A stretch of DNA of 64,000 bases from Drosophila miranda (Eukaryota; Arthropoda; Insecta; Diptera; Drosophilidae): positions 4,216,001-4,280,000 of the forward strand of contig NC_046674.1 in the NCBI RefSeq assembly GCF_003369915.1, given 5' to 3'. Below, piece after piece: positions 38,678-51,051 of this stretch. The notes under the pieces were generated by a model, which was given only the letters and a program-made list of their open reading frames with translations, searched no databases and had not been told where the DNA came from. A program made the position numbers and the translations under genes. The number at the start of each line of letters is the position of its first letter. Position 1 is the first letter of the stretch.

Positions 38678-41004
38678 ATGAAAACACGAATAAATATTGA
38701 AACCTTTCCGCTGTCTCTGGTGAACTCTAACGATCTGCAGCGATGCTATATTCCCGACGAGGAGGATCGGCCGCCAATAAGCTACTGGGGGCGCTGCATC
38801 CTTTCTAATGGGAGCTATGCCATTTGCCGCGTGGTTAGGCGTCTGGGCAGCGAACATTGTTGCTTTCTGGACAGCGCGGTGACCTCCTCGGCACAATTCC
38901 CGCTCACAAATCAACGCCTGACGAGCATCGAGTCATTGACACTGGTCCGCAATGTGATGAAGGTCTCTTGTTTGGTCTTTGCCAACCAGAATTTGCCTGA
39001 AAAACGCCCGGATCTTCAGCTGAAGGACCTCGCCGGCTATGTCAAGATCTATCTGCGGTGGCTAGTTCTCGAGAAAGGCTGCTACGTGAGGCTGAAACTG
39101 CTTAGCACATTAGGCATAGACGCCATCCAGATATTGGATGCCCCCGAAGTGCCGGACAATCAGTGTTTCACATTGGACAATCGTGCAGTGATGGACATTG
39201 TGGATGTACGTCTTGCGATGCCAAAATATCTTCCAATTTGCACAAAATATCTGTCCGACAGCTTTGAGCAGCCAACGGAGGCCCTTGAACAGCTGCTGGC
39301 GACCTCGAAACGCAGTTTTCTCGCCCATCGATTCCCTACTACGGCCCTGATTGTGGGTCCAGTGGGTTGCGGCAAGACAATGCTAATGGCAGAGTTCCTG
39401 CGGCGCCACGAATGCAGCTGCTTCTACATCCTCCCCAATCAAGGGGTGATACGCCCCTATCCAGGAGGCACCGAATCGCAGCTAAGGAAGATCTTCCAGG
39501 CAGCGCGCACATTCAAAGCCAATATGATGCCATCTAGTAAGTCGCCACTGCGTCACAAGCGTATTCAAATAGCCAAATGGGCTTAATAATCCCCCCACTT
39601 GTTTCGTCCCCGATCTAGCACCAATTGTAATAATCATTGAGGATCTGGAGCTGCTCTGCGCTTCCTCGAGCAGCTATTCGGGTGCAGCTTCTCAGAGCTC
39701 GAACAATTCGTTGCGCATCGCCGCGCAGCTCAACAAACTAATTGACGAGCTGGATCCGGGCATCATTTGCTTGGGCACCTCCAGCAATCCGGATCACCTG
39801 CACGAGCATGCACGTCGTGCTGGCCGATTTGGCAGGGAGATCGCCATTGAAATGCCAAATGAGGAGCAGCGTGGAAGACTGATTAAAGCCTGGTGCCAGG
39901 AGCATAACATGGCGCTCCCTTGCGGAGAACTGATCGATCATTTGGCTAAGAATACCCAAGGATATGTCATCTCTGATCTGATCCTGCTGCTGTCCCATGT
40001 CCAGAAGGATGTGAAGGTCCAAGGAGTCTCGCATTTGGATAAGATCTTCCGCAAGTGGCTGAGTCACACTTTCCCGAGTGGCTCACGAGCCACAAATGTG
40101 CGCGTGGCCAAGATGACGGTCGGCTTTGAGGCCATCGGAGGGATGGATGGGCTCAAGCGAAAGCTGGAGGCGTCTATTCTCGCCGGACTGAAGCATGCGG
40201 AAGTCTTTGCCCGCCTTGGCCTCAGTCTGCCCAAGGGAGTGCTGCTGTATGGGCCGCCGGGCTGTGCCAAGACCACCATTGCCAAGTGTTTGGCCAAGGA
40301 GGCCAATATGACATTCATTGCCACCTCGGCGGCGGAGGTTTACTCCCCCTATGTGGGTTGTGCCGAGCGATATATCACTCGGATTTTTCACTTGGCCCGA
40401 AAGAATGCCCCTTGTCTCATATTCCTTGACGAAATTGGCAAGTACCATTTGAAACGAATCGGCAGTTTTCTAGTTGTTTTCACTCTCCAATTGAATTGCA
40501 GATTCGCTGGTGGGACGTCGCACGGTGTCTACTGGAGGAGGCGGTGGCGGTGGCCAGGTTCAGCTAAGGATCCTCTCCACCCTCCTCACCGAGATGGATG
40601 GGATTGTGGGGGGCACCAATGAGAAGCATATACTCGTTGTGGCAGCCACCAATCGTCCGGAAATGATTGACGATGCCCTAATGCGTCCCGGGCGCTTCGA
40701 TAAGCTGATCCATGTACCGGCCCCAGATTTGAAATCCCGCATGGCTCTGATGGAGCTGCATGGCAAGCGGATGCCCTTCGATGATAATCTAGACCTGGAA
40801 ACGATCGTCCGGCATACCGAGGGTTACTCTGGAGCGGATATATGCAATCTGTGCAACGAGGCGGCCATCCAAACCTTCCAGCGAGACCCGGAGGCCACAA
40901 AGATTGAGATGCAGGACTTTGAAAAGGTCCTGTATAAGCTGAAATCATCGCTTACCCAGAGCCAAATCAGTGCATACTATAAGTTTGCCCAAAGATCTCA
41001 GTAA
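38678..41004 (+). CDS. CG12010: Tandem AAA+ ATPase, AFG2B/SPATA5L1 type
   Basis: Three exons: 38678-39536, 39619-40437 and 40502-41004, encoding 726 residues. Two AAA modules are seen. D1 has Walker A GPVGCGKT (227-234) and a Walker B-like IVIIIEDLELL that carries ED rather than DE. D2 has Walker A GPPGCAKT (498-505), Walker B LIFLDEID and an arginine-finger region MRPGRFDK. The N-terminal part is about 200 residues. This matches SPATA5L1/AFG2B, a Cdc48-like type II AAA ATPase which with AFG2A acts in pre-60S ribosome maturation. The start at 38678 (MKTRINIETFP) is preferred; an in-frame ATG at 38612 would add 22 hydrophobic and basic residues that do not suit a soluble ATPase. The second intron uses a GC donor. 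The CG12010 name is from memory of the locus. Confidence 0.9.
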
Positions 41005-41030
41005 TTGGGAATTACCGGAGAAATTGATTC

Positions 41031-41036
41031 AATAAA
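41031..41036 (+). terminator. Poly(A) signal of the AAA ATPase gene
   Basis: AATAAA only 27 bases after the stop, giving a very short 3' UTR before the LITAF-gene promoter. Confidence 0.7.
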
Positions 41037-41312
41037 TCGGCTGTGCACGTTAAACTATGAACTTGACGAACGTGACTGGCGCACGCGTCACTGTGCGGCT
41101 GTCAATCGATAACATAACTGATATCGGGAACAGCTGTTCGTGCGATACATATATCGCAGAAAAAGCAAAACAAAGACACCGATAGGGGAAAAGTTAACGC
41201 AATTAAAAAGGCAAATAAAACACAAAGCAAAGCACACAAAAATTTCAGATAATCGCGAAAACATTGACAAACGTGAGTCATTGGCCAGGGTAGAAAGAGC
41301 TTTCGTGTCAGT

Positions 41313-41769
41313 ATGGCGGACCCCGCAAAAGAAGCCGCACCACCAAGCTACGAAGAAGTCATGAACGCCTCATCGCAGGGTAAGCCGCGGCCTGCAGCAA
41401 CACCGTGAACTGGACTGGACTGGAGACAAAGAAAGAGCCGCAGATCTAATCAGTGAACATTTTACAGATGCTCGCCTCATTGCGGGCGTACATCATGGAC
41501 CGCCAACGGCACCGCCCCCCAATATGCATATGCCCACGTACGGGGCCTTCGAGACGACGCCCGTGAGTGTGGTCATCCAGCCGCCGCAGGTGGCCTTGCC
41601 CACGGAGATCATTGTGATTGGCGGCTGTCCGTCCTGTCGCATTGGCTACCTGGAGGACACCTTCTCGGCGCTGGGGCTGTGCTGTGCCATCTTCTTCTTC
41701 CCGGTGGGCATACTCTGCTGCCTGGCGATGAAGGAGAAGCGGTGCACCAACTGCGGGGCAGTGTTCTAA
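41313..41769 (+). CDS. CG32280: LITAF-domain protein, endolysosomal membrane adaptor
   Basis: Two exons, 41313-41379 and 41468-41769, encoding 122 residues. The C-terminal LITAF (SIMPLE) domain has CPSC (Cys76, Cys79) and CTNC (Cys115, Cys118) around an amphipathic hydrophobic stretch ([18 protein letters not shown]), the zinc-stabilised monotopic membrane anchor of the family. The N-terminus has a PPSY motif (10-13), which binds WW domains of Nedd4-type ligases, and a PTAP motif (35-38), which binds TSG101/ESCRT-I. Family members act at late endosomes and lysosomes in cargo sorting. Drosophila has many LITAF genes; CG32280 is my best match from memory of the locus. An ATCGATAA word at 41105 and an E-box CAGCTG near 41132 lie upstream. 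Confidence 0.88.
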
Positions 41770-42403
41770 GACCTCTGAAACCCTCACCTCCCATTCGCAT
41801 CTGCAATATGGCATTTAAAGTGCAAACACACAAAACGATGATGGATGGAATTCCCTGTTAACTCCTACACATATGCTATGACCTATGACCTATATATTCC
41901 TTAAACACACACACACACATTGGGACTGTAACTTTTTTTGATATCACAAAGAAAACTCTCGTACGTTTTATTATTGTTAATCATTAGACTAGAAAATCAT
42001 TAAATATTGTATGTACATAATATGAATCATGATTCCATGAACGGTTATAGATTGCTCCAGATGCCAGTCATGTATTAGTGTTGTATATATATGTATATAT
42101 GTATAGTGTGGATATGTGCATATGTTCGTGTCGTGTGCATCCCCATTAGCGACGTTGTCGAGCCGCGCTTCCGTTTAAATCAATTGAAATATAATGGAGG
42201 GCGGTCTTGAATTATGCCGCGAATTTTGCCAGCCAAACAGCACAACAGACGGAGCAATGGATTGAACGACGTAGAGGATACCCTAAAGGCCTTAACACAC
42301 AGCGATTTGATTAGTGGAATGGGAATAGATTGTTTATCCTCTGTACATATGGCTAGATCTAATCCAACTTAATTGAAATCCGAAAGATTCTTGCAGCTTT
42401 ATC

Positions 42404-42409
42404 AATAAA
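42404..42409 (+). terminator. Poly(A) signal of the LITAF gene
   Basis: AATAAA about 635 bases after the stop; Ids starts only 130 bases further on, so the two transcripts nearly touch or overlap. Confidence 0.5.
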
Positions 42410-42538
42410 TCACATGATGATTGTTACATCCGAAACCCCTCAAGCCGTATACCTTGGTGAAACATTTCATGGGCACAGGGTACATCCGTCGTGCCAGCAT
42501 CTTGGAGTCAACAGTCGCGAATCTTCATTGCCGTAGAG

Positions 42539-44326
42539 ATGTCCAGTGTTTTGATACTGCTCTCGACTCTGCTGCTGGCGCTGCACTTGTCCGACCTCGT
42601 CTCAGCTTCATCCGCAGTCCCATCCACAGGCCCAACCACAGCTCCTGCTGCTGCACGACACGATGTGGTGATGGTAATCTTTGATGATCTGCGTCCAGTT
42701 CTGGGGGCCTATGGCGATCCCCTGGCCAGCACACCGCACCTGGATGCCTTTGCCCAGGGCGGACATGTCTTCACGCGGGCCTACAGTCAGGTGAGGATTT
42801 GCAGGTGGCGTGCCCACAGTGCAGTAACACCACTGACGCTCCCCTTCCCAGCAAGCTCTGTGCGCGCCCAGTCGGAACTCCCTGCTCACTGGCCGCCGTC
42901 CGGACACCCTGCATCTGTATGATTTCTACAGCTATTGGCGCACATTTGTGGGTAACTTTACCACGCTGCCGCAGTACTTCAAGCAGCATGGGTACTACAC
43001 CTACAGCTGCGGCAAGGTCTTCCATCCGGGTCTGTCCTCGAACAACAGCGACGACTATCCATTGAGCTGGTCCGCGCCAGCGTTCCGTCCACGCACCGAG
43101 CAGTACATGAACTCGCCCGTCTGTCCCGATCGCGAGGGTGTGCTCCGCAAGAATCTCATCTGTCCGGTGCACCTCCAGACGCAGCCCTACAAGACCCTTC
43201 CGGATATTGAGTCTGTGACGGAGGCACTGCGCTTTGTGGAGTCGCGAAAGAGCAGCAGTAGTCCCTTCTTTCTGGCCCTCGGCTTTCACAAGCCGCACAT
43301 CAACTTCCGCTTCCCGCGGCAGTTCCTCGCTCGGTTTCCACTCCAGCAATTCTTCAATTACACGGAGGACAGCCTCAAGCCGCCGGACATGCCCGCCGTG
43401 GCCTGGAATCCCTACACAGACGTCAGAGCTAGGGATGACTTCAAGCACTTGAACATCTCCTTTCCCTATGGACCCATATCCAGGCATCAGGCGGCGCAGA
43501 TCCGTCAGGCCTATTACGCCTCGGTGGCCTATGTGGATGATCTGTTCGGGAAGCTGCTGGCCGGATTGGATCTACAGCGGACGGTGGTGGTGGTGCTGGG
43601 CGATCACGGCTGGTCGCTGGGGGAGCACGCCGAGTGGGCAAAATACAGCAACTTCGAGGTGGCCCTGCGGGTGCCATTGATCATCCGTTCGCCGGAGTTT
43701 CCGGTGACCCAAGCCAAGGCCCATAGAGGCATAACGGAGTTACTGGATGTCTTTCCCACTCTGGTGGATCTGGCAGGGCTGCCATCGCTACCCGTTTGCA
43801 GGCATCCCACCGATGTGACCTGCGGCGAGGGCAAGAGCTTGTACCCACAGCTTCAGGGCTCGGGGTTGGATTTGGGTGAGTTCTGATCTGCAAATCGCCG
43901 AGGTATCCTCTATCTGTATCTGTGTATCTTTATCAGTGAATGATCATGTGGCCCTGAGCCAGTATCCCCGTCCTGGCATGCTGCCCACCAAGCATCCAAA
44001 TAGCGACAAACCCAAGCTGAGGAACATCAAGATCATGGGCTACAGCCTGCGCACGGATATCTACAGGTATACGCTGTGGGTGCGTTTCCACGCACAGAAT
44101 TTCAGTCGTGGTAGGTTCAACAATCTCCTCCCCTTCTTTATATGGGATACATCTGATATATCTGTATCTTGCAGATTGGCATGATATCTATGGCGAGGAG
44201 CTGTATGATCATCGTGTGGATGCGGGAGAGGAGCTGAATCTGGTTCCAATGCCCGAATTCGATGATGTGCGACAGCGTCTACGGCGGCGTTTGATGGAGG
44301 CAGTGGATCTGTCTCGCTTCTCATAA
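42539..44326 (+). CDS. Ids: Iduronate 2-sulfatase
   Basis: Four exons, 42539-42790, 42852-43875, 43937-44110 and 44175-44326, encoding 533 residues. It removes 2-O-sulfate from iduronate in dermatan and heparan sulfate in the lysosome; the human homologue is lost in Hunter syndrome. Seen: a signal peptide (MSSVLILLSTLLLALHLSD), metal-binding Asp49-Asp50 in FDDLRP, the sulfatase signature Cys88-Ala-Pro-Ser-Arg whose cysteine is converted to formylglycine, and the second metal site GDHGWSLGEH with Asp335 and His336. These numbers are within a few residues of the human enzyme. Two N-glycosylation-type sites lie in NFTTLPQ and NYTED. The start at 42539 begins the signal peptide; the in-frame ATG at 42491 adds a polar tail and is less likely. 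All active-site residues are present, so it looks functional. Confidence 0.94.
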
Positions 44327-44331
44327 TTTTG

Positions 44332-44337
44332 AATAAA
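44332..44337 (+). terminator. Poly(A) signal of Ids
   Basis: AATAAA 6 bases after the stop codon; a very short 3' UTR. Confidence 0.65.
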
Positions 44338-44766
44338 TTTATAAGCCATAAAGCCAGCGCTTTGGTGGGGCTGGTGGTGGGGAGTGGGGGCGGGGCGGAA
44401 TGGGAATGGGAATGTATCTTGTCGCCATAATTGGAATTTAATACTTCCGGTTGGGCAACGGAACGTTCCGTCCGTCCGTCGCTCGCAATGCGACGCCCAT
44501 GCGACGTCAGGGCTTGCTTGTTGTTGCATATTTTTCGCTGTAATTCGCTGCGAGATCTCCATTCTCCACTCTCTTGTCTCCAATCTTTGCTCAACCTCTG
44601 CTCTCCTCTCCTCTCTCTCTCTCTCTCTCTCTTTGAATACAACTCCCGCTCCGGACCGCTCCGCGCATGCGTGACTTGTGTCCATTGCCTTTTTGGCTTC
44701 GTTTTTGCTGAATTTTTGTGAATGAAATTTCATTTAACGTTGGCGTCGCGCGTCGTTCCGTTCGTC

Positions 44767-44818
44767 TCACTGCGTTGGCGTCGACGCCCAAACAGAGACA
44801 CCAACAGCAGCAGCGACA
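44767..44818 (+). promoter_or_regulatory. Candidate Inr+DPE promoter and short first exon
   Basis: TCACTG at 44767-44772 resembles an initiator (A+1 at 44769), and AGACA sits at exactly +28 to +32, a full match to the downstream promoter element. A CT/GA tract lies upstream at 44611-44632, as in GAGA-factor promoters. A good donor, ACA|GTGAGT, follows at 44819. This would make a ~50-base non-coding first exon of a plus-strand gene whose coding exons lie beyond the window. There is no transcript evidence here. Confidence 0.4.
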
Positions 44819-47800
44819 GTGAGTGGAGTGGGGGACTGGTGGCGGGGAGCGGGGGCTACCAGCCATTGGGGGCATATGAACGGAACGTTGGCCAGCTTTC
44901 ATTTTCTCTGCTACTCCGCTGTTCGCTTCGACTGCTGCTGTTGCCATGGGAGTGAAAATCCTCTGGCTCTGGTAATTAAATCTCTAGTCCATTGCCTGAT
45001 CGATGCCCCATGCCACATGCCACATGCCTCCTCCTCCTTTCCGCGTGTGTGTGTGTGTGTGTGCTCTCTAATGTGAATTTTTGGTGTGGGCTGCCGCTGC
45101 CGCCTCATGTTGGACGCCGCCTTCGTTGTTTGCTTCGTTTTGGCCACCATGTGGGCCGTCCATCTGGGAGGTGATTAAACTGCATTTTGGCAGCACTTTC
45201 AAACACAAACACGCAGCCTTTCGCCTGTAGAAGGCGTGGCTGGGGCCATAAGCCAAGCTCTAATTTATGATTCGATCATATTTCTTTTTTCTTACTATAA
45301 AATGCTCTTTTTTTTGGGACTTTTTGGGACTCACAGATGACTTAATGGTCCTTGGATCTAATAATATTTGATAAGAGTTTGAGGCAGCGCGAATATCACT
45401 AATCCATGTGCATTTATTCGGGCAAATCTGTTAGCCTTTGAATCCATTGAATTCACTGATATTTTCTGTAGGAATACTTCCTTGACTTAAGAGTATCTAT
45501 GGTATTGGCTGTAGATTCTACAATTTTCGCCTTCATTCCACAACAGTTCAAAACATAGCAATTTTTCACATTTTTCGGAGACATTTTATTGAGATTTTTC
45601 GAATTTTGGCAGATAGTTTTGGGTATAGCTATAAGTCCTTAAGAGTGTATATTTTCTATGCATATTCTTTCATTTTTGTTGCAGGAAACTTTTAGATAAT
45701 CTGCGAATAAATCAATGAGAGATTCCATAATTTTCCAGAGACACAACTTTCGAATAGAAATCTAGTAGATCAGTTCTCTTGGTAAACTTGATTGAACTTT
45801 GAACTATCCCAAGTGCAAATGCAACTTTAAGCCAAAGAACTGTACGAGTAGAAGGCTTTCTGGCCCCACCTTTTCGCGGCGTCCTCTGTCCCCTTCTATA
45901 TCATTTAGCATTTTTCCACCTACCATAATTTATTTTTACCTTAGCATTTCCGTTGTGGGCCTTCCTCTCCATTCATTTTCTTTACCGTTGCATTGTTGAC
46001 AGCCTTCCTTCGCTTTTCCTCGCTTTTCTTTCTTTAATTCGCGCTAAGCTCTGCTTATGGGTGGAGCCCCCACTCCTAGTCCTCCTTCTCTTCCATTTTT
46101 CCCCCAATTTGGTTATGCATAATGCATCCAGAAAGAGTTGGGGGGAGAGGAATAGAGGACAGAGGGTGGTGTGGTGCTGGCAACGTGTGTGGGGCCCATG
46201 CCTCGCCTCGCCCTGCCTCGACTCGCCTCAGTGTCTGTTTCGGTTTTGAGTTTTGCGGCTAACCGCAGGAATAGTCGAATAGCGCGTGTGTTATAATAAT
46301 CTATGGCACTTTAGAGGTTTAACCGATGGCTAGATACAGATACACAGATATAGAGATACAGAGAGATAGACAGATAGATAGAGATAGACGACAGACTGAA
46401 GTAGTGGTAAATGTTGTAGACCATATTGCGGCAGACTGACAGGCACTCGGCACTCGGCACTCGGGCGGTCTCTAAACTATATTGTATGTATATCTATGGG
46501 CCATAAAGCCTCCACAAAATACTACTATCCATCGAAATAACGCGAATATGTACAACTTTAATTTCGAATTTGTAGGTTGTGCTATGGCTGTGGCTGTGGC
46601 TGTAGCTGTGGCTGTGGCTGGGGGTTATTTTCTAAGCAAAAGCTCGGGTATGCGTGGGCGTCTCAAACGAATATTGCAAAAGATGCGTAGGCCGTAGGCT
46701 CCATACTCGGTTGGATACCGGAGGTGGAAGCCCAGAGACTCGGAGACTCAGAGACAGAGACGTTTGCCGGGTCTGCTGCTGCTGCCGCTGCTGCTCCATC
46801 GAGCGGCACAAATGCGACAACAACACCACATGGCATGTGGCATCGAATGTGTGTGCTTGTGTGTGTGCGTGGATATATCTTGGATATATAGTTCATCAAC
46901 AGTCGGTACGGTTTGGTTCGGGCTTTTTACCTACGCATAGCTTTCGGGCCAAGCAGTGTTCCACTGTGTAAATCGAGTTCTAACCAGCCCTCTCTCCCTC
47001 TCTACACCACTATCCCCCTCTCTTTCTAGTCAGAGTCACAGCGCTGCGGCCTCCCGCTGTAAAAAAAAATGCTAATTTTCGTTGACATGCCATAGTTTGG
47101 CTAATGACGAAGGTTGTTTGTTAGCTTTGTCAGTTGACTTGACGCCGTTGCCAAAAAAAAAAAAACAAAAAAACCAAAAAAAAAAGTTGGAAAAAATATT
47201 AGAAGAAGACACCAAAACCAAAACCCAGACTCAGGCCCAAACCCAAACCCAAAGGCAGAAAACTGGTTACCGTGTGCGAGAGTGAGATTCGAGTGGGCTT
47301 TTGGTGAGGAGGGAATTTCTTTTGACGGAATTTCCATGAATTAATGCTGCCTGCCGGATATGCTGTCCACTCCTCAGGTGTGTGCCTCATATATGGGATA
47401 TATTCATACATCTCGGAAGATATGAAATGTCAAGCTGTGTCCAGCCCGAAATTTTTGTTCGAACGGTAGATTTTGCCACTGTTCTGGGACGAGCTGAGAT
47501 TTGGTTGGATTTATAAACGGAACTCAATTCAGTAGCAAACGTCTTTTATTTAATATTGAATAAGACAATGGATTCATTCTGTATCTTCTAATATGATCTA
47601 CGGCTTCTTTGGGATTGATTGTTAGTTTTCAGGAATCTATCTAATAAAAGATTGTAATAGAAAAGATCTTAAGATCTAATCCCAAAGATGATCTATGGCT
47701 TAGATCTTGTTTCCCTTAATGAAGCTAAGAAAATATGGTTATTCATTACATGATTTATAGTTTGTAACACTTAAAATTAGCTATAAATCATATTGCTGAA

Positions 47801-50800
47801 CGTTTTGTAAAAGGTTCTTCTTTCGGAGATCTTTAGTATTCCACTTTCAAAGAATATTTTCTCCGAGATCACCCTTTTAATATGATTTATATTTTCTAGT
47901 GGTTCGAATGGGGCAACAAACTTTTCCTTCCACAGATCAGACCAATAAAATAACCTTTTGCAGTTGTTTCCCGATTACTTTCGTTGAGTATCCTACCTCT
48001 GGAGATCGAATATCACCAAAAACGATCACCATCGATCACTTTCATTGGGGGTCCTACCTCTAAAACAGCTTCACCTTCAAACAAACAATATAGAGATCAC
48101 TGTTTCACCCATTTCCTGAGCACTTGTCCATATATGAATCTCAGAAACAGCCAAAACTGTGTGTTTCTACGCCCACAACATATGGAGTGTGTGTGTGTGT
48201 GTGTGTATGGTGTACCTCTTGGCATTTGATCAATGTCAAGGCCTGATCACTTCATCAGACCATAACTACAACAGATTTTGGTATGGCTCATACCCCATAC
48301 CCATACCCATACCCATACCCCTACTACCCGATCAACAGCCTTGGCCAACAATAAAGAGACAACAAAAGAAAGAAAGAAAAAAAGAAATGAAAGACGACCC
48401 AACGCCAAAAAAGAAATTGCTAAACAGAAAACATTTTTGTTGAATGAAATTCACGCAAGAAGCGAAAGATCAACGCGTTGACCATTCAGATCGGGGCTAC
48501 GAGTATTCATTGTCCAATGAAGTGCCAGTCCCAGTGCCAGAAGAGAAGAGATCGAGAGGATGAGAATGTGGATGTGGATGAGGGTGAGGACCAGGCCCAA
48601 AGAAGTCAGACCCTCTTTGGGCCTCGGGTCTCTTTCTGTGGCTCTGTGTGTCTTGTAGCAACAAAATAATTTATTGAAATTCAAATTTATTATCTGCTGC
48701 TGCTTCTCGTTTCGTATCTTGAAGATGGGTTCGGTCTTTGGGATGATTTTCAATGTTGTTTTTGGGTTTATTTCGGGCCAAAAGCAAAACCAATTCAACT
48801 GGAATGCAGGGCCCGAAAACCGACAGACATGGCCCAGAGCGTAAAACGAAACGAAACGAAACAATCAAGAATGAGTGTAGAAATTCCACAATGAGCCCAC
48901 GCAGAGGGACGACAGTCTCTTCGGCTGAACAGAAAGGTAGAAGGAGTGGAGTGGAGTGGAGTTGCAGGGGGTATTCGGGTATTCAGTGTACAGATAGGAT
49001 AGTATAGTGTAGGCATGTATAAGGGGGCAGATCGGTATAATCAACGTTTAGCCGAACGGATTAAGCCAAGAGCATCTAAAGCTGTGCTGCCTTCTTACAT
49101 GTGGCTTAAACAAATACGAGTACTCGTATATCCGAGAATCTTACAATACTTACATATACATATGTGGGCGCGGCAGGCGTTGAAGGGTAGGTGGAGTCTC
49201 CAGGGCGGGGAGGGGGCGGTGGAGCGACCGACCGGACCGCAAACATATTTTGAAAGAGGCAGCAGTCCGTCCGTCCGTCCGTCCGCGCGCTCTGAAAAAC
49301 AGGCAGCCGCTGTAACGCGTGCTAAACAAGTTTCTCGATCGGTGCCGAGAGCGCAGCCGCAACAGCAGCGCGTCTTTGTCTTTTGTCTGTCTCCGCTGAA
49401 TACCCTGTAAATAAAGCATGTTGAGGGGTATATAGTTGTGTGGTGGCAGCTACGATCTATGGATATTATTTCTATATTTTTAAAGAATTTATCGAGTTCG
49501 AAGAGAGCGAAATGTGAAGCATACTTTTAGGAGTTTATGGAAATTGTAATTATTTTCCCATTAAGGGTAACCAGCTATTCGTTGCCTTGTGCTGTGAGTT
49601 CTCACTGGGTTTTTCTTTATTTTGGTTGTGGCACAAAAGGTTGAGCGAGAGATTGGAGAATGGAGAATGGAGCATGGGGGAGGGGGGGTGGACCTGAGAA
49701 TGAAGCTGGAGAACGGCGACTGAGAATGAATCTGAAAGACTGAAGACCGTAGGAGCCTCTCTGCGAGATATAAAAGACATTGAGAAATCGTTTTCCTTTT
49801 CAGTGATGTTGCTCTGGCTGCTGCTGCTGCTGCCTCTACTCTCTACTGCTTTTTTATGATAATAAATATTTATGCTTTTTCTGAGGCCCTGCGCACCGGG
49901 GGAAACCAATTCAAGAAGAGTGAGAAAGAGAGAGAGAGAGACGGACTCCCTTTACCATTGTGCTTTATTTACGGCCAAATAATTCAAATTAAGCCAGCGA
50001 TCTGTAAGAGCATCATATGGGCATTTCAAAGTATCTGCATCTGTGTGTGTGTAAGAGTATCTGTATCTTTGGCTGGATATCTCAACACCAGAACAATGCC
50101 GCCACAAGGGGGCAGCCGCGTGCCAAAAAATTTTGATGAACTACACAAATTATAAATGAGAACGAGGCATCAGCAGCACTCTGAATAACCATCTCTCTTG
50201 GGCCGCTGCTCTGCTCTTCTTTTGGTCGATTTTCCTGGAAGATCATCGGTTCTTGGCTCAGCAATTTGTTTGCACTTTTGTTTACACTTTTTTGACAGCC
50301 ATAAAGATGCTGGCGGAACTGTGATACGTTCCCCAGAAATACATACAACCAAATAGAATCGAACAGAGGAACAGAGCAGGGCCCAGCACGGACAATACGC
50401 GCGGGAACGGTGTGAGCCGCGGCAGGAGCCGCAGCTCTACTTTCATACCTGGCGCTCAGTCAATATACATATGTATATCTATGTATTTAATCTTTTAATT
50501 AAATAAAATATATTTTTTTAATTGGTATCGGAACCCATGGATGCCTCTCTGTATCTCTGTATTTTGGTATTGAGTTGTTGTTAAATTCGAGGAGGGAAGG
50601 GATCTCTCTGCGATCTCTCTCAATTTTAATCGAACTTTTCATGAGCGATGGGACCAACATAGAGAGAAAGAGAGGAACCACGACGCTAGTTATTTTCTAA
50701 TGTTCATTCTTGCACTCCGCTTATCCTCTTCACCTAATGACCCATTTGATTGGAATGCAATACTATCTGTTGCCGTTTTTCCGATACATCTCGCTTTTAT

Positions 50801-50880
50801 ATTTCAAGTATTTTCACAGAATTTCGCTTTTTATAGGGGGCGGGATAATTGGGGAGAGCAAACTGGCTTTATCTCTGAGA
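44819..50880. other. Gene-poor stretch, possibly a first intron
   Basis: No supportable ORF; the longer reading frames are low-complexity. Simple repeats: TG at 45045-45061, GATA/GACA-type at 46340-46390, GCTGTG at 46584-46620, TG near 48186-48207, CCCATA at 48289-48326, GTCC near 49267-49284, GA near 49929-49940. Confidence 0.55.
48289..48326 (+). repeat. (CCCATA)n simple repeat
   Basis: Five to six CCCATA units, slightly imperfect. A similar patch recurs at 58080-58125. Confidence 0.85.
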
Positions 50881-50883
50881 ACT

Positions 50884-51051
50884 AGGCGTCCAACAAGACG
50901 GACAGACAAGGCTATATCGACTCGGCTATTGATGCTGATCAAGAATAAGTACACTCTATGGGGTCGGAGATGGTTCCTTCTGCGTGTTACACACATCCAC
51001 ACATCCGCCACAAAACGAATATATCCCTGAACTCTTCGAGTGCCGGGTATT
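50884..51051 (-). mobile_element. Degraded DINE-1/Helitron left end, reverse orientation
   Basis: Read on the minus strand it gives an ATACCC-like start, GGATGTGTGTAACACGCAGAAGG, CCGACCCCAT, TTCTTGATCAGCATCAATAGC and GACTCGGC-type phrases, then TTGTCTGTCCGTC. This is the order of the left end of the copy at 59169. The rest of the element is absent. Confidence 0.65.
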
